Shown piece after piece: positions 22,880 through 35,400 of a DNA stretch of 64,000 bases. The position numbers were made by a program, and so were the translations under genes. Each line of letters opens with the position of its first letter. The stretch's first letter is position 1. The stretch comes from Larix kaempferi (lineage: Eukaryota > Streptophyta > Pinopsida > Pinales > Pinaceae). Under the pieces are notes generated by a model. It was not told the origin of the DNA, made no database searches, and worked only from the letters and a program-made list of their open reading frames with translations. The stretch is from assembly GCA_027924585.1 (NCBI GenBank), contig BSBM01000712.1:754001-818000 (forward strand), written 5' to 3'.

Positions 22880-24780
22880 CAATGTTCTAACGCTCTCTAA
22901 AACCACTATGGTGGGTCGATTTGCAGGAAGAAATATGGTCCACAAAACCCTGAAGTAGTGGATTGTTTCTCATTGGTCTAGTGTGCTCGATTACTCTCTA
23001 GATTGTTTTATTTTGACAAAGGGGTGGGTGGGAGTCACATTCAGGAATTCTAAGTATGTATCCACAATAATGGTTGGGGTATGGACTTAGGGATCGGTGG
23101 TGATGAAGCTTCAACATGACTCCTTTTTTTAATGCTAAGCATGAGAAAACTTCCGCCAAACTCATCTAGGTTCTTCTACTAGGTTTTCTGCATGAGCTAT
23201 GGATGGAGCAAATATTTTCTCTGTTGGGTAAAGAATTGGGTCTTTCATTAATGCGGATATGAGTTTCCATAGCACTGGGGTTATGACTTTGGTGTGAGTT
23301 CTGTTTAATATAGATATGAGGGATAAGCTGGCTGCTAAGATCACCATTAGGAAAGGTGACATTCCTACATCCAAAAGTTGGATTATGCCATAGTTCCCTT
23401 CCAATGCTTAAGATGTCACAAGTATGGCTACCTACTGAAATCTTGCACTTTCCCTTTTCATCACTTCGTTGCTAGCCCTCCGACAGTGTCTCATTTATTT
23501 CATCGTCCCCAAGGGGTAGGGGATTTGGATTTTCCTCATTTGGTGTTGGAAGTGGGTGGGGCTAAGGTTTCTTCTCTATAGGATCCAATTCCTCCATTTC
23601 TGGTCATCCCAAGGATTCAATCGTGGTTGGGACAGTGTCAGATGAGGTCATTTTACCTGTTAATGAATCCCCCCCCAGGCTTCGGACATCCCTTCTATTA
23701 TGTTTCATAGATACACTATTCATGTGGACCTTGGAGTGTTGAGGGTCTAGTACCACTATGGAATTGATGACCCTGACATCTTATGGGGTTTATGTATCTT
23801 CTGCAGAATCGGTCTTGGTTTTAGCTCCCCTGGATAGATTTGATCAAGCTAGCCTTCAACCCATTATGGCTCTGGCATTGTTTCTTGGTACCATGGAGAA
23901 TTTTGATGGAGCGATAGATCCATTGGTCCCTCATCTCACGATCCAGGTACAAGATGATGTTGATGAGGCATATTTGGATGATGTTTTAGGGGATGCTCTC
24001 CATCCTCAACTGCACATCATCCAAAGAAGTGTGGTAAGCACAAATATCCTCCCTCCCTAGTGACTGGTTGTTTGTTGGATGTGCTTTTAGCTAGGGATTT
24101 TCTATTTGCATAGTGTTGTGGGTTGTGACCCAAGGAGTGTAGTGAGTATATTTCTCCTCCCTCCCTTGTGATTGATCATAGGTCCGGCATGCCCTCTATT
24201 AATGGAGTTTTATCTGCACAACACTTTGGTCATTTTCAAACATATCTTTTCAATGCTTCATTTCTTGACCTGGTGAACTCCAGCCTTTCTCAAGCCTACA
24301 TTTCTCGATCTAATGTTGAAGACTCTATTTATTCAAATATTGTGGGGAAGCATGCGCTTTCTAGTATTTATCCATCCTCCATGTCCTCTTTGTTATCAGG
24401 TTTTGTTCTGGATCTTCCCCCTTTGGTGGAGTTGGATGGGATTGATGTGGGGGTTCAGTCTCCCATAAAGTCTGTCAAGACTAGTATGGCATCTAAACCG
24501 AGATTGAATATTGGAATTGTTACTGATCTGCACCGCTATCTACTTAGGCCTTAGAAACCAATTTGTGTCGGCCTTAAGGATAGGTTTCAAGGTGGTCTCA
24601 TGCATAGCCACTCTAATTGCTCTCATAGTCTAAGGCGTTGTTTTTCAGCATTGTCTCTTGCAAGGGATTAGATGGTACGGCAAGTAAAAGCTGGTTGTCA
24701 TGGTACTTTTAAGGTTTCTCATCGTGCTCGGCTCTCACAAGAACAACGCTTTTAACGATGGTTCTTTTTTAGGATTGGGG
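22880..24780 (+). pseudogene. LINE B ORF1 (DUF4283 plus zinc knuckle), broken
   Basis: Plus-strand LINE ORF1. From ATG 22908: VGRFAGRNMVHKTL, then SHWSSVL and LTKGWVG, the N-terminal DUF4283 pattern. After frameshifts come a W-x-E-x-IFSLLGKELGLSL segment near 23195-23260 and MSFHSTGVMTL, KITIRKGDIP near 23338. The zinc knuckle at 23406-23447 reads C-x2-C-x4-Y-x4-C: the zinc-binding His is changed to Tyr (CAC to TAC). The region 23758-24554 is the acidic, Ser-rich C-terminal part with two open stretches separated by stops. In LINEs this protein coats the RNA. No ORF2 follows. Confidence 0.65.
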
Positions 24781-25060
24781 CCGCCCCTCAATATTCAACC
24801 CTTATCTAGTTTGCAGGGGTTAAATCTCTACAATTTTTATAGATTTGGTGGTTTAAAGTAATGATGTTTCTTGAATTTTTTGGTTTGTCGAAATGATTTT
24901 TTAGATAGTTTTTTGGATTTTGTCTGATGAACAGCCGCGGTTTGCTGCTACTTAGTGATATTTTTTGTTTTACGGTCTATGTACTACATTTGTTTATGTA
25001 AGGCTTATGCTTGGGTGAATGTGGTTTTATTATTAATATAATGAAGCTGCACATATTTGT
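24781..25060 (+). other. LINE B 3' UTR-like tail
   Basis: T-rich, ending in TTTTATTATTAATATAATGAAG near 25025-25045, much like the 3' ends of plant L1-type LINEs. It directly follows the ORF1 region, so ORF2 (about 3.5-4 kb) is missing. Confidence 0.45.
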
Positions 25061-26384
25061 TGAGAGAAACAAAAACACATCACTTATCGCCCAAACTCTT
25101 GATACACTCAATTAATGAACATGAGCACGATAAAGCAATACCTCAACTACCTTGAACTAAACAACATTCGATATACTATTTGAAGTCTATATACTATTTC
25201 ATTTTGTTATCAATTACTTAATAATTATATTTTTATGATTTTTATAAAAAAAAATACAAATGATTTACCGTTGTAAATAGTTATATTTTTAGGTGTTTAT
25301 ATTTTACAATTTGGGATAGATGAGGAATAGTCCTCTTCCTAGATTCCAAAAAAACAAAACAAGTATATTGTCAAAATTTATTTTATGGTCATCATTTCAA
25401 ATTCAAAATAAATAATAATTATAAAAATATATATATAAAAAATATCTTAATTTTGATTTAAAAGAGGCATACGTAGATGACTTCAAAATAAATAATTATA
25501 AAAAAGTCTATATCAAAATATTTTAATTTAAGTGAAATAAAGATAACTTGACTGCACTTAACTTATAACCTATTAATGTAAAACACATGTTAAATAACTA
25601 TGCTAATTCAAGTAAAGTGAGAAATTAACAGACATAACTTCGGTTATTTAACTAGCACGGGGCAGGAGCAATGTTGGTTTGGATTAGCACTTCTGATTCC
25701 CGAAACCTTTCAGCGCACTGATGCGTTACGTTTTTAAAACCATTACAACGATTGAAATTAATTTATTATCAATTTCCTTTCAGCGTACTGTTGCGTTAAG
25801 TTTTTAAAATTATCATAACTAATTGAAACTAATTTATTCTCAATTTTTTAAACAGTGATATATACATGAAATCCACCGCCTGTACGATAAAAACCTACCA
25901 AAATATGTTCGGCTTTCTTCGCAATTTTTTTTATCAAATCTGGTTAAAATCATCTTTGAAAATTGCAGTTTGTGTAATTATGTAATTTCAGTCTTTACAA
26001 TGATTTTTTCACAATGATTTTTTCAGGCTAAATACCACATTTTAAAACTATCCAAATAGTCTAAATTTCAGCGATTTTTATTTTACCAGATTCCGGGGAG
26101 TTTTGGACGTAAGAAGCTTAAAAGAGTCTTCTGCTCTGCACATAAATTTTCAGGCTGGAAAACAACGGGTCAAATATACAACAGGCCCTCCTCCTAGTCT
26201 AACTTTAAACGCACCGCTCTATGTAAGAGCTTCATAATCTAATTAAATAGATTAAAAATACTTATCCAAGGTCTGCAACCAACATGTCAGAGGAAGAAGC
26301 GAGAGGATACAGACCGTCCGTCCTGAGCATGCATTCAGACATGTATAACAACAACAGAAGCCAATAATAGAGCCGGTGAACTGT
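25061..26384. other. AT-rich DNA downstream of the acyltransferase
   Basis: No gene. It holds the 70-bp tandem duplication listed separately. The last few hundred bases before 26385 must contain the acyltransferase 3' UTR, but I found no clear AATAAA on the minus strand. Confidence 0.4.
25706..25846. repeat. Two-copy 70-bp tandem duplication
   Basis: Units 25706-25775 and 25776-25846 both begin CCTTTCAGCG and end TCAATTT, and differ at roughly a dozen places. Purpose unknown. Confidence 0.8.
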
Positions 26385-27870
26385 TCAAGGGAAAAGAAAC
26401 CGTGGGTCAGTCTCCAGGGCAGCCATGAAATGAGGCATAAGACAAATCTCTACATCCACGCCTCCTCCTCCTTCCCTCTCCGGATATGCAGACATTTTGC
26501 CATCAAACTTGTTTGCCCAACCACTTCTTACGCCTACGGGCTTTCCCCATCCAAAGTCGTTGTCGTACATTGGAAATCCTGGAGAGCTTCCCATCATCAC
26601 ACTGTTATCGCGGATCGTTCTATCCAACTTCAGTACAGTTCGATGCTGCTTGTATCTTTGCAGCTCCACCCTGATGTTTCCATCTCGGTGTGGCCATATG
26701 ATTCGGTGCAGCAACCATGCTGCGGAAGAGATATCGCAGGCCAGGAGCTCCCCTGCCGTGACCGTGGTGCTAACGATTTGGATGGCGTTGCCGAAGTATG
26801 AATAAGGCAACGGAGGTATCAATCTCGGTCGGCAGTTCACTGCGAGCTTGAACGTCGTAGTCTCGTGGGGAGGCAGGCCACGAGCCCGTGTGATGGCCTG
26901 CCATATGTGTGCAGAGAGTGCCTGGAAGGACGAGATTGTAATTGGATCCTTTGAATTATTCCGGTTAGCTCTGTCCTTTAACCTCGAGATCGTCTCCTTG
27001 CTGAAGTGATATATTTTTTCGCTCAGCGCAGGCGGGGAGAATTTGTCCAGCGTTTGGGTTTTAGGCAGGTTGAGAGCTATGCGGGAGCCTTTTATGTCAA
27101 AACACCGACTGTGAAGAGGCGGTTGAGAGATTGTGGGCAGTCCTTTGCAGAGATCCGCCCATGAGTTTATGAAATGCCAGAGTGAAGTCCCGTCTACGAC
27201 TGCGTGGTTGATTGTGAAGCCTATAGCGACTCCATCTCTCAGCTTCGTTACCTGATCATAATCCAAATTAGAAAGCGAGGATTAGAACAGAAACAGAAAC
27301 AGAAAATCAGTGAGTTCATTGTCAAAACAAAAAGAAAAGAGAGGTATATTGCCTATATGAATATCATCGGATTCGGGACATAGGATTTTAGGATTTAAAA
27401 GTGAATGGACTCACCTGGACCACCAGCAAAGGGAGAAAATGACCGTTAAGGTTGTTAGCGCCATCGAGGGCAAACAATTGCCGAACGACCGGACCGATCT
27501 CTGCCCCCGTTATTTCTTGAATCCCGACATCTGGGGCAGATGCTTCGATCAAATCCGCACCGGCATCGTTACAGTCGATATACACAACACCATCCGAAGA
27601 AGTGATCAGCCTTCCCGCCAACGGGTAGAAGTAGACGAGGGCCTCCGAGAGGCTCTTTTTGAGAAGCTCCACCACAGAAACGAAGTGCTGATGGGCGGAG
27701 GGCAGGTCGTATAAAAGGCCTTTCTGAATGTAATCGCAGCAGAGCATCTGCAAATCGGAAGGGCAGAGTTTGCATTGCTGGGGTTGTGAGGGACGAGCTG
27801 GGATTACCGTTGATTTTCGGCCCAGGCGGACTACTGGGTGTCTCCAGGAGATTTGGGGCACAGCAGACAT
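26385..27870 (-). CDS. BAHD-family acyltransferase, two exons, 440 aa
   Basis: Cytosolic BAHD enzymes transfer an acyl group from acyl-CoA to an alcohol or amine in specialised metabolism. Exon 1 is 27870-27415 (152 codons) and exon 2 is 27251-26385 (288 codons plus stop). The 163-bp intron is phase 0, with donor GTGAGT and acceptor CAG; the join reads ...LLVVQ/VTKLRDG. Both family signatures are intact: HAVVD (residues 168-172, catalytic His) and DFGWG (384-388). Length is typical (about 430-460). I chose the Met at 27870 rather than the in-frame Met at 27937-27939, because the latter overlaps the TATA box and MSAVPQ is a normal N-terminus. General likeness is to the uncharacterised At3g50280/EPS1-like clade, so the substrate cannot be named. 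No stop or frameshift; the only host gene I recognise in the window. Confidence 0.93.
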
Positions 27871-27937
27871 GACGAAAAGATTAAAGGCTTGCAACAATAT
27901 GATGGCGTCTTTTGTAATCTGGATGAGAAACGCAACC

Positions 27938-27945
27938 ATTATATA
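27938..27945 (-). promoter_or_regulatory. TATA box of the acyltransferase
   Basis: Minus strand TATATAAT, preceded by a GC-rich CTCGCC. It lies about 68-75 bases before ATG 27870, so transcription would begin near 27910, leaving a 5' UTR of about 40 bases. Confidence 0.7.
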
Positions 27946-27949
27946 GGCG

Positions 27950-28760
27950 AGAACAGCAGGATGAAGATGGAAATATATTATCTGATCTTTTTATATTATA
28001 TATAAAATTAATATTGGACAGTTTTTTAATATTTCTGTGCATTATTATTCATCTATGGCTAGGCACCAGGTCGTCAAGGATGACCAAAGTAATTTGGCAC
28101 TTGGAAAAGCATTTTCACAAATAAAAGAGTTTCACAATAATTTTTTAGAACTTTCAGCCGTAAGGAGAGACGTTTCACAATAACTTTTTAAAGCTCCACT
28201 AAGAATTTTACAATAATCCAAATTTAACGTGGAATGTAATGACGTTTATTAAGGATCCAAGTTTAATGTGCGATGACGTTTATTAAGGTTTTGACTTAAA
28301 ATTGGATCAAACCTGTGCAATGACGTTTATTGAGATTTTAACTTAAAATAGGATAAAAGTTTTGGTTAAAATTTTAACTTAAGATTTTAACATAAATGGA
28401 TCAAGGAATTGAAACACCACCAATATGGCTTGGGAAAAATGGAAGTTGTAATTGGTAAACACAATGATATTTGAGGTCACCAATTTGAAAATTAGTTGGT
28501 TTCTTTAAATCCAAGTTATTATTTTTTATTCAAGACTATCTATTTCAATTCAAAACCTCAGAATCTTAGTTGAAGAATGTAAGATACCTAAGCCATAAAA
28601 GAAATTTGATTACGTTACTCTTTCTAAGATTGGTCCTCCTTATTTTGTTTTTTATCTACTTTTTACTCCATCAAAGAAGATAAACACTTACATATTGGTG
28701 TAATAATTAGCACTGCACGTATATATAAAAAATCCTTAATGGCATAAGAAAAGGATAAAT
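27950..28760. other. Acyltransferase upstream region
   Basis: AT-rich, no gene. Besides the TGACGTTTATT copies it has two or three copies of TTCACAATAA-x-TTTTT near 28130-28190. Confidence 0.5.
28240..28331. promoter_or_regulatory. Three TGACGTTTATT repeats upstream of the acyltransferase
   Basis: Identical 11-mers at 28240-28250, 28274-28284 and 28321-28331 (plus-strand reading), inside longer imperfect repeats (GACGTTTATTAAGG, GGATC). Each contains TGACG with an ACGT core, the type bound by plant bZIP (TGA/as-1-like) factors. They lie 295-386 bases upstream of the TATA box. The regulatory role is inferred. Confidence 0.45.
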
Positions 28761-29823
28761 CCAAGATTCCAAAGAAGAAAAACCATGACAATAATAAGAA
28801 AAACAAGGGTCCCAAACCCTCTTAGAAATACACTACACATATGGTGATAAATGCACTAAATTGAATGGAAAGAATACTAAATGGAACTGCAATTTTTGTG
28901 GGTGAGATGGTCATGTAGAATCTAAGTGTTTAAATAATATGGAAGACTTGGAAGTAGCAATGAAGAAACATAACATCAATATTGATTCTTACTCTAACTC
29001 TTCTTCTCATGGCGATGCACTTTCTGCTTTTGTTTTCTTTTTGAATGCATCTTCTTCTTTTTCTTCTAGTAAGTGGCTCATTGATTTTGGAGCATATTAT
29101 CATATGACCAAGGATAAAACCATTTTTTCTTCTCTAAATGAATGTAAGACCAAACAAATATATTTTGGTGATGATAGATCTCTTAGTGTAGGACCTAGAA
29201 AAATTCAACTAGATGATGGTAATTTCAAACATGTATTATATGTTCCAAGTCTTTCTTACAATTTGTTGTCTGTCTATCCAATCGCTCATTCTAGTGAAGG
29301 TAAGAATGTAGATTTTACACATCAACAAGATGTAATCAAGGATTTGAAATATCCTAAGTATGCCACAACAACATGAATTGTTGATTGTATTACTAGATTG
29401 TACAGGTTTAACAACTTTGGGTCATATCCTTTTCTCTTAGTTTTTATTGCTCATAGCGATCACTTGAGAAAACTTTGGCATGAGTGATTTTTTGATTTAA
29501 ACTATCACCCATTGCACCATCTATGTAATAAAAAAATGGTGATTTTTTTTCCTCTCTTTTCTTGTAGAGATGGTGTTTGTCCTAGGTGTGTTCTTGGAAA
29601 ACATCATTGGGGCAATTTTGACAAACGTGCCTCTTGGCAAGCCTCGAACCCTTTGCAACTTGTTCATACTAATTTTTGTTGGCTTCTTCCTTCTGCCTAT
29701 TTCTCTATCTTCAAGTGCTTAACTTTCATTGATACTTCTCCACACTACGACATATGGGGTCGATTTCCAATGATATATTTCGACAGTATAAATAAAATAG
29801 ATCTTGCCATCGGGAATTACTAA
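28760..29823 (+). pseudogene. Ty1/copia gag-protease-pre-integrase remnant
   Basis: One frame runs through most of the segment. The gag zinc knuckle CNFCG-stop-DGHVESKC is at about 28885-28930 (the stop at 28902-28904 lies inside the knuckle). The protease region reads WLIDFGAYYHMTKDKTIF (29073-29125); the family has D-S/T-G-A, so the active site is changed to DFGA. LYVPSLSYNLLSV follows. From about 29430 come LRKLWHE-stop-FFDLNYHPLHHLC and CPRCVLGKHHWGNFDKRASW, the GAG-pre-integrase finger, then LQLVHTNFC, the degraded first Asp region of integrase (HSD to HTN). Nonfunctional. Confidence 0.8.
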
Positions 29824-32270
29824 GTATTATTAAAATTTTGATACATTTTTGGGTGCTCGATGATCATTGCACTTATGATGAAGTTCTTCATTAGTCAAAA
29901 TTGCAATGAATATCTGTCACAACTTTGATGATGCAAATATGGACAATAATGAACTTGCAAATAAAATTTTTAGCTTAGAAAGTCCTTGAATACTTGCCTC
30001 AATGCAAGGATGGATTGCTTAGTGATTTGAAGCAATTGAAGACCTATTTATCTATGGTGAAATGGTTATGTTTTGAGACAATGTTAGATGCAATGTCTTG
30101 ATCAATAGGTGCATTCCTAAAGCCAAATATTTTAAAGAACAAGGACCATGATGTCAAGGTTAATGTTGTTAATTGTATTAGCAAAATCACTAAAATACGA
30201 GTGGTTGAAGCACTTTACGGAAACTATTTAATGAAGGAAATATTTTGACTACTAATTGGAAGCTTTCAAGGGATAGATTAAATTATCATACACTCATTTG
30301 AGAGGATACTAATAGTTTTAGTAACTCTTGCTAACGTTAGGTTACACATTCTCATGCTCCACCTCAAGTGTGACCATTTCAGTCTTCAAATGTTTTCTTG
30401 CAACTACTAGTGAGAATCAAAGTGAAAATATATTTTTTCCTCAATGCAAAGTATTATGAATTTGGTTTTGGATGATAACACTGAAATAACATAATAAATG
30501 TTATATATTCTATTTACTAACTTGAAAAATGAAAACCGAGAGGTTTTATTGGTTTCCTATGCATTAGTTGCAAATGATGTAAAACAATGCATATAAACAT
30601 TAAAGGCATATTTATTAGTAGAACTCTTAGACATTCAAGAGCCCTTAACAAATATTGAAATTTTGTTACATAAAATGCAAGCCTATAAAGGTGTCAACGA
30701 CTGTAACAAATCTTAAGTAGTTGAGACAACTTCTAACATTAACAATGAAATTGAAGTTCAACCAATTGCATTAGAAGGAGGATTTGATAAGCACCATAGA
30801 CGTTGATGGTGATTTTTGGGACACTTATCTCAAATCAACGATGATTTCCAAAGAGTTGAAGAGATATCCTATAAGGATCAAATGAATTCACAACTTAGTT
30901 ATAAGTGGATTACCCCTCTAGTTTAAATGTCTTTGTATAGCTTTCCTACCATGTTTGGTCATGGATCTCTATCTCTAATCAAGAAAACAATATGTTCTAC
31001 TCTTCACTTATTTTATGGATAATAAAGGACACTTATACATATTCCACACATTGATTCAACTCCGTAGCATCAAAGGGTTTGGTGTATAAAGGCTAGGAGT
31101 ATGTGATTCTTGAATTTTCTCTCCCTTTATCTAGATCCTTCTTGGATCTTTTTTATCTTTATGTTTTCTATTATATCCAACTTTTTAATTAAATTTGTTG
31201 GCATCCACAAAATTAAAGGTCCAAACTTTTTCTGTAAAGTTGACATGAATATCACCATATTATAGGAGATGTCAAAGACTTTTTCTTATAGTCTTTCAAA
31301 TCTCTACCTTGAATTGTCCTTTGGGATTCTAGTGTAAGCATCCACCTTGGATACGGTTTGAGACCACTTTATTTACATTGATTTCCATATCTTGCAATAT
31401 TCTACAAAACTCCAAAGAAAATTGTTTTGATACTAGTGTGATCTGTATGTTATCGTTGATATTCCATTGAACAATTCATCGCAATAGTAAAATAATAGAA
31501 AATATACAATAATAAAATGAACACACCAATATATCTAGCCAAATTTGATATGTTTAACTTGACTTGATAATTTTATTAAATTAAAACATTAAAAATGATA
31601 TTATATATATATATATATAGATATAACAAACAAACAAGAATTCATAACATGCATAATTAAAAAACACAAAATACATGACCAAAACAAAATATATTGGGAC
31701 CCCAACCTCACTAGACCCAATCAGGCCCATCTACCAGAACCGATCAGCCCCATCAGAACCATTGATATTGAAATCCTTAGTGAGCCCTAGCACGATATCA
31801 CATGGAGAGGATATCATATACCATGGAGGAAAAGGTTCCAAAGCGACAAAAGAAAAGAACCCACTTGCAAATTTGGGGTCTCTAGGACGACAAAAGTGGT
31901 ATGGACCCACCAATGCTAGATAAATTGCTGAGTTGATTTGTTTTTTTTTCACCACTATTGCTTTTTTTTTCAATTTTATGCATAGTTACTTAACCCTTTT
32001 TTTCAATTTTCTCCATAGTTACAAAATCCCGGCTAGAAACCCGCCCAAGTAGAACTAGGGGAATAATATAATGAATAATATTGTATGGGAGACTTCATTC
32101 AAGCCACAAACAAGTGTGTAAGGGGATAGGGGATCTCGATCCAAGAAATATGTTAAAATTCATTAATAGAAAACGAAATTGGTCCTTGGTGAGGATATAT
32201 TACTTAGCTGGACCCAGTATTTCTCTAGTAGTAGAGGTCGTTCCATTCGATAGTTCTTCAACTATTGGTC
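29824..32270. other. Decayed repeat DNA, no gene recognised
   Basis: Probably the rest of the copia remnant at first (CATTCTCATGCTCCACCTCAA near 30348 is like copia spacer), then unassigned AT-rich DNA. A (TA)n microsatellite lies at about 31600-31619. Open frames at 31675-31973 overlap on both strands and look like chance. Confidence 0.4.
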
Positions 32271-32479
32271 TTAGTTTTTTTTTCAAAGAAGAAAACAAAA
32301 CACCTTTTTATTAAAAAAGAAAAAGATGTAACAAAAAATTACATGTATCGTGAATACAAGTAGTGAGATCTTCTCGTATTCAAACGCACCAAAGTTCGGA
32401 TGATAAACAATGCTCAAAGATAACATTGTTGAAACCATAAGGTCACAAGGATGAAAAGGATCATAGTCACTTCAGCCAA

Positions 32480-35400
32480 AGTGCTCCTCCTATGTAAAAA
32501 TACCAAAAAACTTTAACAGAAAAAATCCATATATACAGACAAGTCTGAAATCTAATTGCCAAATGCCAGCTAGCTAGTCTCTAAAAAGTGTTATCGAACC
32601 AGAGCACCAGCCTGGAATTATTTAAATTAAATCCTACCATCCATCGACCCCAGGGACAACTTTGAAATTCTGTCAACCTCCCCATTGTGGCAGTGAAAAA
32701 TATGTGAGAAAGGTAAGTCCTTAAAACGAAGGATCAACCGATGAAATCACTGCATCCAGTGTTTGAGTAGAATAGGTCTCAAAAAATACTTCCCCATGGC
32801 CCACTCAATAATGCATTGAGAATCCCCAAAGATGTGTGTCAACGTAATTTCCTTCTCCATGGAAAACCAAAGAAGCCCTCACAGAGCCACAAGTTCTGCC
32901 CTGGTATTCGAACCACTGCCAACTTTCAATTGGAGATGAAAAAAATGATTCCTAGAGAGTTTTATAACCATACTTGCTCCACAAATGCCATGTTGTGCTG
33001 CGCCATCGAAGAAACCAAAAGGGAAAGAGACATGATCGTCCACGAATAGAGGCGCACGAACATAATCACAACCTGGGGCCTTATCAATTGTTAAATTGCA
33101 TGCACATGTCCTAGCAACAATCAGGTCCTCACATGGCCTGAATCCACGAAACAACATACCACATTGAGCCCTCCAAATTTCCAACATAGTGCAAAAGGAA
33201 ATGAGGGCACCGACAACCGAATTCTTGTAACAAACAAACAAATTGGCATTTACTTGCAATCCCAAACAGGAAGCTTCTGCCATCTAATTCTGAGCAAGGC
33301 CCACACCCTCTGGAAAAAAAACACATCCTCCAAACAAATGATCAATATCTTCAGAACCACACCTGCATAAAATACACATCCTGGGTCCACAGAAATCACG
33401 ACTTTGCAAATTCGACTAGGTCAAGATCTTATTTTGCATACATAGCTGAATGAAGCATCCAAATTTGAGCGGAAGTTTATTACTCCACATTAATTTACCT
33501 ATAATAGGCACCACTCCATCTCCCATATCTTTCAATAGAGTCTCATATGCCAATTTGGCTGAAACTGATCCTTGGAGCAAATTATCATCCCACACCAAAT
33601 TATCTGGCACCTCCATCAAATGGATCCCCACTTCAATCAAAGAAAACATGTAGTCATCCCACTCTTTCCATAATGCAGAGGATAGACCCAAATCTGAAGC
33701 CGTCAACCACCTATAAGTAGAACCAATAGAAGGAAGGATCACTTGTTTTAGAACAAAATAACCCCCATCATGTAACTCATGTATAAGATCCCCATATAAC
33801 ATGAAATGATCCATGTGTCCAAGAATCAAATCAATACCAACAAAAATTTGGACCCCGTGGCCCACCTCCAAACATAAAGAGCGATTGATAATGGGAGATC
33901 TTTCATAAGGCTACGCCAAATCGCCGAATAGTTGACAAGAAGAGAACCATGAGATCAGAACCACATACAAGGCTCTAGGCCCTTCATGTATTTGGCCCAA
34001 ATAGTAGAACCCCAAAGTCCCTTATCAAATAATACCCACCAATTTTTTTTTGCATAGAGAGATCTATTGAAATCCTTCAATCGTTTAATGCCCCATCCTC
34101 CCAGATGTCACAGACGGGACAAAATCCTCTAGTAGGAAAGATGCTCCCAGCCGACCACCCCACAGAAAACAAAAAACAATCTTCCTCATTCTATCCAGTA
34201 CACCCACAGCGATATCGAATAATGTGAACCAATAGACCAGGATACAAAGCAACATAGATTGTATCAAAATGAGTCTACCCCCCAACGTCAACCATCTTTA
34301 CGCCCATGAATTAATCCTCCTAGATACCTTCTAAACCATCTAGTTCCAATCAACATCCACAGAGGAATTTGTCTTAATGGAGAAACCAAGGTACTTGAAA
34401 CCTTCCTCCAGGTTTCTTTTCTCATATGGGAACAACTCAGAAATATAAGAAGAGGTAGACAAATCATCGCACTTACATGTAAAATAGCAATTTGTTGCAT
34501 TAATACACAACCCAGAAGCATCACAAACGATTTTTAATATTGCATGGTACTGAAACCACTCCTCTTTTGTTCCCGCCCCCAAAAGAAGCACATCGTCGAC
34601 AAATAACAGATGTGAAATGAACATAGTTCTGGAAACTCTAATACTTGAAATAAATCCTCGATATTTTGGCTTGTTGATCAAATCACAGAGTCCTTCCGTT
34701 GCTAAAATAAACATATAAGGGGATAACGGGAAACCCTACCACAACCCCCTATTCCCATGGAAAAAAGATGATGGGGACCCATTTATGAGAACAACGAAAC
34801 TGGTGGTCGAGTAACAAGCATGGATCCATTTAACCACATCCACCAAAAGACCTATTTGTATAAGAATGAGGCACGGATAATCCCAATCAACACAATCATC
34901 GGATTGTTTGAGATCAAGCTTTAAAATTAAAGCACTCAACCGCTTCATCTTAATGTAGTGTAAGCATTCTTGCGCCACCCCCACCGCATTAGAAATTTGC
35001 TGGTTCGGTAAAAAATCAAATTGTTCCTTGGAGATAAGCTTGCCCAGGACCGGTTTAATTCTCTCGACAATAAGTTTAGAGATAATTTTATAGCATAAAT
35101 TACAGAGCGAGATGGGCCTATAATCGTCGAAAACCCTAGGCTTATCCACCTTTGGAATCAAAGTGATACGAGTTTGATTCACGAAATTGGGAATCCAATC
35201 TTTGGACCTTGATTCCTCAATAGCAGAAGTCAGTTCCTCCCCAAACATATCAAAAAAAAAATATAAAACTCCACCGTCCAACCATTGAGCCCCGGGCTCT
35301 TATTACGAATGAAAAGCTTAAGTGTTTTTAAAACTTCCTCCAAGGTCACAGGTCTCTCGATCTCTTTTACCTCCTCGCTTGTGAAATACCTCGAGAAGTT

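Noticed and set aside
26376-27775. Plus-strand frames (26376-26801, 26497-26805, 27439-27714) over the acyltransferase
   Set aside because: They are antisense shadows of the GC-richer BAHD exons; the minus strand has full family motifs.
27871-27939. Upstream Met at 27937-27939 as the acyltransferase start
   Set aside because: It overlaps the TATA box, and the added 23 residues do not resemble BAHD N-termini.
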